Positions 33,314 through 41,825 of a stretch of DNA of 64,000 nt are shown here, in pieces (the stretch's first letter is position 1; each line of letters opens with the position of its first letter). The DNA lies in contig OX621169.1 in assembly GCA_951640195.1 (NCBI GenBank), positions 1,488,001 to 1,552,000 on the forward strand, given 5' to 3'. The DNA comes from Porpolomopsis calyptriformis (lineage: Eukaryota > Basidiomycota > Agaricomycetes > Agaricales > Hygrophoraceae). Below the pieces are notes generated by a model. The model ran no database searches. It was given only the letters and a program-made list of their open reading frames with translations, and was not told the origin of the DNA. The translations under genes and the position numbers were made by a program.

Positions 33314-34180
33314 CTAGTCCCGCCGGATTTGCAACCTCACCAAATTGGCATGTTGGACAGCTTCTTCCCTTGACAAACCTCCAAACTTTTGAAGGCAGAA
33401 ACGCAGATCTTTGAGAGCGACTTTGGAGTCGAGGCCAAGCACTTCGGCAAGAATGACATGGACTCGTACGATCATGTCATTTAAGAAGGTCTTCGATGAC
33501 ATTGTCCATGGGTTGGCGTCGTGGTAATCGTAGATGAGATCTGCTACCTTAACCTTCGACGTGTTGTATTCGCGTTCGAACACACGCCGATCGTTGTCGA
33601 GCATCTTCCCCCGAGTGGACGTGATGCAGGCATGTCCATCGAAGGACATCCCGTTACGAAGGAAGACTTCTTCGTTTTGGATCCACCAGTCTTCCATATT
33701 ATCCTCGTTCTCCAATCCAGTAATGATAATCGCAATGGGCACTTTCTTGTCGCAAAATGCTTCGTAGAATATTTGATAGTTTTTCTGTGTGGTGGACTTC
33801 AAGCGTGGGGCTCGCATGACATATATAAGGAGGGATACGCCATCTTCCAATTTATGCATGAGTTGATACAGTTGTTCGATTGCCTTTGAAGGCGGGACTG
33901 ATCCGTAGGTGGTCTCGTTGAGGCCAGCCGTGTCGAACAGAGTGAACGTCAACCCGTGTATTTTCTTGGGATATTGTGCGAAGGCGAATGTCACTCCAGC
34001 TGCTGAATCGGAGACACGAGCGTTCTCCCCGCCGTCCAGCATATTTATGACTGAGCTTTTCCCAGCACCCGTCTCGCCAAAAACAATCACGTTCCGTGCT
34101 CTGACACACCCAGGTTCAGGTTAGCTGGCCGTAGGGCTACCTCTGCAGTGAATGTGGACTTACGTTGAAGGTTCGTTCAT
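33314..34180 (-). CDS. Single G-domain protein, derived from a two-domain parent
   Basis: Start ATG at 34180 (MNEPST). An intron (gtaagtcc...gtgtcag, about 34100-34163) joins in phase to ARNVIVFGETGAGKSSVINM. The domain is complete: FDTAGLNET, YVMRAPRLKSTTQKNY, IITGLENEDNMEDWW, GHACITSTRGKML, ending EAVQHANLVRLQIRRD. The coding part and 3' flank are nearly identical to the second domain of the gene at 31070. Its 5' flank retains a remnant of the family leader exon (LAQLARV, then a stop) where the parent has SAQLVHLQW. This supports origin by copying a two-domain gene and losing the first domain. Confidence 0.75.
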
Positions 34181-35092
34181 CAAACGCGTGCCAACTGGGC
34201 TAACTGCAAGGTGTCAAGCTAGAAGCGTTGAGCGTCGAAGGCAGAACAGAGGGATCGACGGCCTTACATGAACAATCCGTAATCGAACCTTTCTAACGGT
34301 GAGGGAGAAGGCAAAGGCTTCGTTTTCAATCCACACAAGACGGAACACCTTGCGCCTCATGGTAGTACAGACTGGAATAGCGTGGCTTCAATACGCCAGA
34401 GTTGTCAATGATCGATGTTGCACAGCAGTGGTCGGACAAGGGGGTGAGCGTGTTCACGCATCGATAGCAGGAGTAGGCACGATTGATCCTCGAGGGTACT
34501 CTGAGTCATGAATTAGGTCGTTTCGTCGATTGCGGAAATACACGACCACGACTTACTCCCAGTGCGTGCGACACTGCATCTAGGACTCCCGACTCCATCT
34601 AGAAATCCTATAACCAACCGCGTTCACTGTCCACTACGCTTCCTTCACTTCTCAGTTGTAACTTTGAAAACCGGGAATCTCATCCCTAGAACTCGGATTT
34701 CTTGCCCCCTTCCCTGTCATAATTGTGAATGGTGCGGCGCTACATCCACGAGCTGGGACATATTGCAGCCGCGAAGTTGGTTGCCTTAGCTAATGGCCTC
34801 GCGGAAATGCAACCACACACGATGTGATCTTGGTTGGCCCCCATGCGGCAGCAGGTTGTCAACAGAGTCATAGAGTCACAGCATATCGAAGCTAATAAAT
34901 GTAGTGCGCTGTTAAAATTTTACAAATTTCGGCGACACTGCTTCAGGCATCATCCGTGAGTAAACCGGCTTGCATCCAAGCTCTATAGATGTTTAGCTGA
35001 TATCAGGACAGCATCCATCGATCTCCCAAGCGTCACCATCGGTAAGATTTCATTGCAGGCTCAGTTAGCTCACTAATACTATCCACAGCAGT
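34181..35092. other. Intergenic region, no gene recognised
   Basis: About 910 bases between divergently oriented G-domain genes. The first 200 bases contain decayed leader-exon sequence of the minus-strand gene (IENEAFAFS-type stretch near 34320). The rest shows nothing identifiable. Confidence 0.4.
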
Positions 35093-35758
35093 ATGTCCAA
35101 CCCACCAAACGTAGTTGTATTTGGCGAGGCTGGAGCTGGGAAAGGTTCCGTCATCAACATGCTCGGAGACGGCGAAAATGCCCCCGTTAGTGGTGGAGCG
35201 AGTGGCCCACAAGCGAGGCCCACCCCTTACCTGAGGACGATATATGGGACCGCCTTCAGAGTCTTCGACACCACAGGCCTCGATTCGATCCCCGAGGAAG
35301 GTGATTCTGAGGCAGATCCAGTTGACCAATTATGCAAGCTCGTTCGTGGAATGCCGATCACCCTTCTCGTTTACGTCTTCAAAGCAGCACCGTTCTTCGA
35401 CACGGAAAAACAACACTACGACGCCATAGTCAGAAATTTCCAGCCAGCCAATGCACGTGTCGTGATAATTGTCACTGGACTGGAGAACGAGGTGCCAAAT
35501 ATGGATCAGTGGTGGACGAAGAATGAGCATGGCTTCAAGCAATATCAGATGAACTTCGATGGCCATGCTTGTATCACGGCCTTCAAGGGGAGGAGAGACC
35601 AGTTTCTGAACGAATACGAAGTTTCAAAGAAGACGGTGCAGGACTTGGTCTATCAGTTCCGCAACTCGAGCCCCTTCGTCATACCAGGGAATGCCCTTCC
35701 TGGTATTTTTTTCCGTATACGGAACGTCTTCGCTAAATTCTTCGTTCGCAAATCCTAA
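35093..35758 (+). CDS. G-domain protein with altered P-loop
   Basis: Single exon of 221 residues, start MSNPPNVVVFGEAGAGKGSV at 35093. The P-loop reads GEAGAGKGS where the family has GKSS. The serine/threonine that coordinates magnesium is therefore glycine, which should weaken nucleotide binding or hydrolysis. Later blocks are FDTTGLDS, a shortened region without the YVMRxPR phrase (LLVYVFKAAPFFDTEKQHY), VTGLENEVPNMDQWW and GHACITAFKGRRD. The tail IFFRIRNVFAKFFVRKS is short, basic and amphipathic, perhaps membrane-associating. It is the most diverged member of the cluster and may be a pseudo-GTPase or a decaying copy. Confidence 0.68.
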   Translation: MSNPPNVVVFGEAGAGKGSVINMLGDGENAPVSGGASGPQARPTPYLRTIYGTAFRVFDTTGLDSIPEEGDSEADPVDQLCKLVRGMPITLLVYVFKAAPFFDTEKQHYDAIVRNFQPANARVVIIVTGLENEVPNMDQWWTKNEHGFKQYQMNFDGHACITAFKGRRDQFLNEYEVSKKTVQDLVYQFRNSSPFVIPGNALPGIFFRIRNVFAKFFVRKS

Positions 35759-36450
35759 CACCTTATTAATTCGTTGTACGTTTTTGCAGCAATATTGTAA
35801 TGATGAGATACTAAGGTTATAAGCTGATTGATATACAGTATAAATAGGGAACTGGATTGGTCTCGTTGGCTATATCGCCACTTGAAAATACCTCAGAGAG
35901 ACAGCGAGTCGACCTACGAGTGTATCACTCTGCCAGCAACAGGGGTTTAGCCAGTACGACTAGCTAATTCTGGCCCTCGATCTAATATTGCTGAAGCAAG
36001 GCGTCTACTGGCATCCATCGAGGGCCGCGAAGGGCGATAAGCGGAAGTGAGGTTACATTGAGTGGATCTATTAAATGCACGATCACCTCACAATATAAGA
36101 CGCGAATTGAGCATTCGGATCGTCGCTGATCCTCTACCCGACGAACGAAATGGGCTGGGAGCCGCAGAGATTCTGCCGGGGACATTCGCAGGCGCAGCGG
36201 AAATTGGGAGCTGAACTGGCGCAGTTTTAGAGTTGGCAGAAGTGTGGCCGAGTGGTGGGTCGCAGATCCTTCCGAACGATGGTTTGCCTGGTACATTGCC
36301 GCTTGGAGAGGCGATGTTGGATAGATGGTATAATGAATTTGGTGAGGCAAGATAATAAGCTTGGGAGAATTTCTTGATCGATACGACACCCCCTGCGAGC
36401 CGGACAATGGTCAAGGCAATCATCACATCTACCTGATTTGAAAAGCTATT
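35759..36450. other. Intergenic region with a weak minus-strand open frame
   Basis: About 690 bases. A minus-strand open frame at 36088-36426 (MMIALTIVRLAGGVVSIKKF) directly follows the stop of the next gene but shows no similarity and no splice context, so it is not called. Nothing else was recognised. Confidence 0.35.
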
Positions 36451-37389
36451 TTAAGTGTTCCTCTTTTCTTTCTTCGCTCGTCGTTTCGGCTGATTCTCCT
36501 TTGCCTCTCGTCGAGCTACCTGCTCAATTCGAGCGGAAAGTTTCTTTGCCTCTTTGCGAGGCAGTCCTCCAAAAGTCTGGAGAGCATGACACAGCCCTCG
36601 CGCTAAAACGATAGGCCCCAGGCCGAACATCGCGGTAAAAGTATTGCACATGCCAACGGCAGCCGTGACGAACCATGAGGTGTCTTTCATCTTCCAAGGC
36701 GTAGGGCTGCATTGCCGGTAAATCAGATCTTCAACCTTTTTCTTTGATTTGACGTATTCATCTTCGTAGCGATGTTTTCCTTCAATAAGCCTTCCTCTGC
36801 TAGCGGTGATGCAAGCATGGCCGCTGAACGTCATCCCGTGAGCGTCGAATGCGTGACTGTTCTTGATCCACCAGCTATCCATGTCGTCTTCATCCTCAAG
36901 ACCAGTGACGACGATGACGATGGGGACCTTTTTCTGACAGAATATGTTGAAGAATATCTCGTAGTTCTTTTGCGCAGCATCCGTGATACGAGGAGCTCGC
37001 ATGATATATATGAGGAGATTTACACCGTCATCGAGAAGGCGTATAAGTCTGTATAATCCTCCGATCGCATTTTGCGCATCTACGAGCCCCGCAGTACCTT
37101 CGTTAAGGCCGATGGTATCGAAGAAATTGTAGGCAGAGCTTGAGATTGTCTTCTTGTAGCGGGTGGAGGTGAAAGTTACGCCCATCGCTCCGCTCGCTAC
37201 TTCAGCTGGTGCATCGCCTTCGAGCATGTTTATCAGGGAGCTTTTCCCTGAACCGGTACCACCAAACACGAGCACGTTTGGATGAATCTGGGGAATCGGG
37301 CCAGCATCCAGAGCCAGCTTCAGGACTTCAGAAGTTGTTTCGGGAAGGTCAACGAGGGTCTGGGTTTGTTTGGGGTTCTGTTCTGGCAT
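36451..37389 (-). CDS. Single G-domain protein, possibly the C-terminal part of the upstream kinase
   Basis: From the ATG at 37389 (MPEQNPKQTQTLVDLPETTS) the product is about 312 residues. It comprises NVLVFGGTGSGKSSLINM, FDTIGLNEG (isoleucine replaces alanine in the switch), YIMRAPRITDAAQKNY, VVTGLEDEDDMDSWW, GHACITASRGRLIEG, the hydrophobic SWFVTAAVGMCNTFTAMFGL, and a strongly basic end (PKRRAKKEKRNT) resembling a nuclear or membrane-targeting patch. The frame is open upstream to an ATG at 37728. It codes there for a proline/glycine-rich linker (QQRQPPPPLPPLPSS) that reaches to within 50 bases of the last kinase exon on the same strand. Confidence 0.75.
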   Translation of the reverse strand: MPEQNPKQTQTLVDLPETTSEVLKLALDAGPIPQIHPNVLVFGGTGSGKSSLINMLEGDAPAEVASGAMGVTFTSTRYKKTISSSAYNFFDTIGLNEGTAGLVDAQNAIGGLYRLIRLLDDGVNLLIYIMRAPRITDAAQKNYEIFFNIFCQKKVPIVIVVTGLEDEDDMDSWWIKNSHAFDAHGMTFSGHACITASRGRLIEGKHRYEDEYVKSKKKVEDLIYRQCSPTPWKMKDTSWFVTAAVGMCNTFTAMFGLGPIVLARGLCHALQTFGGLPRKEAKKLSARIEQVARREAKENQPKRRAKKEKRNT

Positions 37390-37771
37390 AAGGGTATACA
37401 ATCCATTGGCTGGAGACAGCTCTATATTGATGGAGGGCAGGCTGACTACCGTTATATCGCTTGTTGGGGTGGGAGGTGAGTGATGTCCGCCACCACCACT
37501 GCCGGAGGATGGTAATGGGGGTAGAGGTGGGGGCGGTTGCCGTTGTTGTAGAGTAGGGAAGGTGGAGGGTGAAGGTGAAACGTCATAAACATTCAGTAAC
37601 CGACGACGAGAAACAATTGGTCGTGCCCGTGGATGAGGGAGGGATAGTATACATGTATTATCGGGGGAATGTTTAGGTTGCTGTACCGAACCCAACTGGC
37701 CACACAGAGAAAGGGCTTTAACACACATATTACATGGATAGTTCTGGCTAGTAAATGAGAAAGCAACTCAC

Positions 37772-39756
37772 ACGTCCCCGCCCCGGAGAAATCGAAAAGA
37801 GAGCTGGATTTTGAAGCGCTTTCAGAAGAGGGAACATGACTTATTGTTGGATCGCTTTGCAAGTGTTCTATCGATAAAGGCTCCGACTGCTTAAGCCGGG
37901 GTTGCTGATACGCTTTCAGAGATGATAGTTGAGAACCTCTCTGAGAGTTCGTCGTTGTCGGAGGTAAAGAGGAAGTTTGAGGGGGTCTTAAGTCAGGCTC
38001 TGAAGGGCCATGGCATTGAAATCTATTCAGGGATGCGACGACATCGTTCGCGGTTGGTCTGCTTGAAGGCTGTTGAGACCAACACTGCTCGATCAACGTC
38101 CATAAGGTGTCATCACATCCCCACGGAGCGGTAAGGTTGTCTGGTCTCTGTGGCCTTCGTTGATTGTCGACAGCGTCACAGAATGAAAATAGGTCAAGCG
38201 CATGAGCAAAGGGAGGTGAGCCCGAAAAAATCTGAATGACCATATGAGCCTCAGGATATGATTGAGACGACGTAAATACGACCTTACCTCATAAACCGTC
38301 ATCCCAAAACTATAAATATCGGACTTGATGCTCACTTTCCCTGTTTTTATTTGTTCTGGTGACATGTAGCGCGCTTGGATAACCGTGCCAAATGGGGAAT
38401 TTTGAGTTGGCGTCAAGGGCGTCGCAATGGTGGTCGGTATCCGAATCCTCGAAAGACCGAAGTCACATAGGCATGCGGTACCATTCTCATCAATAAGGAC
38501 ATTTGACTGTGAGGAGAAAATTACGGACGATGTACATAATATGTGCTTTCCCTTGCCTCACCGGTTTGATATCGCCGTGTATTACTGAGTTGCTGTGGAG
38601 GTATGCCAGTCCTAGACTGACCTCGTGGGTCTAGAGAAGCCTCAGACTCGGTATAGCATCGGTGCGAATGAAATCATGACATACAAGCTTCGGACGATCG
38701 GCAGTGGGATTCCGATGCAAATAGCTGCTAGCATCTCCACCGGACTTGAGCGCACAGACAGAAAATAGCGGCTCTATTGTCAAGCAAGCGCCATAGAACA
38801 AGAGGATGTTAGGATGCCTAAGCCGTTTCCATACATCTATCTCTTGCTGCAAATCCTAGGATATGGTGAACATCTCTGCTGATCTGCACCGGAAGAACAT
38901 ACTGAGCGTAGAACACTGTGATTGAGCACCTTCACGGCGACTGTGATACCTTGCCACTCGGCTTCATAAACCTGTCCAAACCTTCCCTCGCCTAACATCC
39001 GGTCATAGTGGATAACGACATCAAGCCGTTTTATGGCAAAGACCTCGGGAACTACTTTTTGTACATCATGGATTTCTTTTTCGAGGAATTGACACTCGAG
39101 CGACTTTTCGATCCTGCCAAGCCGCTACAGCAGTTGAGAGAGGAGAGTGGAACACGTGGCAAGATACATCCCTCAAAAAAATGACTTACTTCCAAGATCT
39201 GCTGGTCGCTTTCAAGAACTTCTTCCATGTACTGCTCGAAACGCACCATGTCAGCTCTTCGCGCAAGTTCATTTTCCTCTTGGAACCGGGCGAAATCGAT
39301 CCTGGATGCAAGCTAGATTCCCAAGTTCGTCAGTACTCCATGATAGACTGGTCAATGAAACACACCTCAAACATCGAAACGGCGTCCGAGAGAGATTCAT
39401 ACGCTAATTGTATCCGCCCAGCAATCCTATCACACCAGATGAATTTCCTCGGTGTAGGCTGACTCTCGAGCTCTTTCAGAGTCTGCGTGAGAGAAAACAG
39501 AGAACTTGGAAAGATCCTTCAAATCGAAGAAAATTCGCATATTGGTGGCGATGGCCTACGTATATATATTCTGCAGTCGATGCATCGTCGAATGTGGAAT
39601 CCCGTTCGCAGCCTCCACTTCAATCATCTCCGCGATGGTTCGAGCATGGATAGCTAGCCTATTGCACTGCTCTCTGTTCTGTTGTGTTCGATCAGCGATC
39701 TGGGAGAGTTTTTGTAGCAACGAGACGATGTTGGCGACGATGCTGATAGGATCCAT
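37772..39756 (-). CDS. MLKL-like N-terminal helical domain plus TKL-type protein kinase
   Basis: Start MDPISIVANIVSLLQKLSQI at 39756. The next exons give TLKELESQPTPRKFIWCDRI, LAYESLSDAVSMFE, DFARFQEENELARRADMVRF and EQYMEEVLESDQQIL. These helices match the pattern of the MLKL-type N-terminal four-helix domain of basidiomycetes. The kinase follows: glycine loop LGEGRFGQVYEAEW, lysine in TVAVKVL, QQEIDVWKRLRHPNILLFYG, catalytic loop VIHGDIKPSNVLID (HGD instead of HRD), CDFGLSR, ARYMSPEQ, SDIYSFGMTVYE, ending CWSQQPSSRPTANDVVASL. A serine/proline-rich tail ends at a GTGAGT donor (37771); the final exon is unresolved. Catalytic lysine and both aspartates are present, so it is probably active. 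Confidence 0.8.
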
Positions 39757-40320
39757 TCGTCCTTTCCCAAGGCAGAGCGTTAGTCCTAGTTTCGGATGGA
39801 GGAGTATAGAGCCCACATACAGAACACGTTTTGCACCATGCGGGTCGCACAAGGATGCCCCACTAGAAAATTACATCACCAGATTGTCGTTGGAAGGCAT
39901 GCCTTGGGGCAGGCGAAACGTATCCACCAGACAAAAGGATGATTTTATACGATTCCATAGAGCATAAAGTGCATAGGAGTTCGCACGATTAGATAGATGA
40001 TCGTGAGGATCTTCCGCACCTCGTTAGATCCTTCAACGCCCCTTAGCGTAGACATCTGCGACTGATAAAGCCGTAACGAGGGTGCACAAAGAATTCTAAG
40101 AGCAGGGAAATGAAGCCCTCCCCTTGTAAATCCATTATGACGGAAGTTTATTAATAAATGACACGGTGCGAAAATCATGAAGTAGTCATTGGAAGGTCAT
40201 TCAAGCGTCAAGCCTGATATTCCTAAATCTATTAATGAATCTCCGTCCATTCCTTGAGAAATCGAACAACCAACCAAAGCGGAGAGTAAGAAAGATATAC
40301 AACAGGAAAGTTTAGGATCC
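39757..40320. other. Intergenic region upstream of the kinase
   Basis: About 560 bases between the kinase start and the stop of the next G-domain gene on the same strand. No gene or repeat was recognised. Confidence 0.4.
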
Positions 40321-41489
40321 CTACCGAGCGGTGGAAGACTGCGATGGCTTGGGCATTGTAATCTCCAGTGACTTTGCACGAGAGGTCGCTTCTTTCCTCG
40401 ACAAGCCTCCATACGTCCGAAGGGCGAAGCGCAGGTCTCGAGCAGCGACTTTGGAATCGACGCCGAGAACTTCTGCGAGAATGACATGAACCCGTACGAT
40501 CATGTCTTCAATCCAGGTCTTCGACGGCATCGTCCATGGCTGGGAGTCGCGGAACTGATAGATCAACTCCTCTACCTTCTTCCTCGACTCATCGTACATG
40601 TCTTGGTACACATAACTTCCGTCTTCAAGCTGCTTGCCTGGTATGGATGTGATGCAAGCATGGCCTCTAAAAAACATCTTGTTCTTGCCAAAGACCGCTT
40701 CATTATTTGTCCACCAGTCGTCCATATTGTCGCTACCCTCCAATCCGGTGACGATGATCACGATGGGGATGCTTCGCTGGCACAATATCTCGTAGAAAAT
40801 CTCGTAGTTTTTTTGCATAGTGGACTTCAAGCGTGGTGCTCGCATAACGTATACGAGGAGGGATATGCCGTCTTCCAGTTGATGGACGAGTTTGTACAAT
40901 TGCTCGATGGCCTGTGACGGCGAAACTGATCCACGGGCGCTTTCATTGAGGCCAGTCGTGTCAAATATTCTGAAAGTCGACCCATGTATCGTCTTGGCAT
41001 AATGTGAGAAGGCAAATGTCACACCAGCTGCTGTACTGGAAACGGCAGCAGAAGTTGCTCCCCCGGGAAGCATGTTGATGAGGGAGCTTTTCCCAGAGCC
41101 AGTCTCGCCGAAGACGACCACATTCCGTACTTCAGCGCTCTTGGCTGTCCTGGGGTTGGATGCAGGGCTACAAATACCAATATTCTCATATATTCGCATC
41201 ACCTGTAGTCAAACTCACGTCGATGTAGATTGCTCCATTTAAGCTGTATGAGGTCGGTTGACTGCAAACACAGAGTGAGAAACGATGAGTCTTGGGGATA
41301 AAATGGCTTTACCTGATCGGACTCGCTTTCAATCCTAACAAGCGAGGACGACGAACAGAGGGCCGAGCATTTATCAATCTTCGAGAAAACGTTTCGTGCA
41401 GTGTCACACCATTTTGTATCCATACTAGCGGGCAAACCCAATGCAACGCATCTGGCACACGCCTGATACGTGCAGCGAACACGGTGCAT
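40321..41489 (-). CDS. Single G-domain protein with a multi-exon N-terminal leader
   Basis: The main exon encodes SAEVRNVVVFGETGSGKSSL, FDTTGLNES, YVMRAPRLKSTMQKNY, IVTGLEGSDNMDDWW, GHACITSIPGKQL and DLRFALRTYGGLSRKEA, ending KPSQSSTAR. Two upstream exons are supported by phase: LHRREFDY+SPASNPRTAK over an intron ggtgatgcg...tttgtag (about 41170-41201), and RIESESDQ+STDLIQLKWSNLH over gtaaagcc...tttgcag. The start is either the ATG at 41423 (MDTKWCDTARNVFSKIDKCS) or the one at 41489. The leader is unlike any known domain but is partly shared with the paralogues at 31070 and 33314. Confidence 0.7.
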
Positions 41490-41825
41490 GCTGCAGGGTT
41501 GGCCTCGATCAGACGATCTTGGAAATGCAAGGCGTCTGCATTTGTTTCGCCTGGCTGTGATGTGGTCGCAGGTTTCTGGTCAGGAGACTGGGGACCTCCT
41601 CAATATCTGTCGTGCTGCACAAGTCCGCAGAATTCACCGATCGATGAGCCTCAATTCTCCCTCACCACTGACTTGCAGACAGTGGGACCACGAACAACTT
41701 TGCGTAAACTCTGCGCTCTATGCTTGCTGTCCCCGCCGTCGCACACGCTTGGACCTGGCCGATTTCTGGAGAAGATGTTGGGTACAAAAGCAAAAGTCGT
41801 AAGTAAATACAAATAACACGACTCC
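41490..41825. other. Intergenic region at the right end of the G-domain island
   Basis: About 335 bases. The right copy of the duplicated peroxiredoxin/UBC9 segment begins at its end, near 41806. Short open frames here have no similarity. Confidence 0.35.

Noticed and set aside
33521..33889. Antisense open frame of 122 residues inside the G-domain gene, with counterparts at 31280-31648 and 40486-40917
   Set aside because: It recurs only because the sense-strand paralogues are similar and their codon pattern leaves the reverse frame open. It has no independent splice or start context.
36088..36426. Minus-strand open frame of 112 residues after the G-domain gene
   Set aside because: Composition and lack of similarity give no support; could be 3' untranslated sequence.
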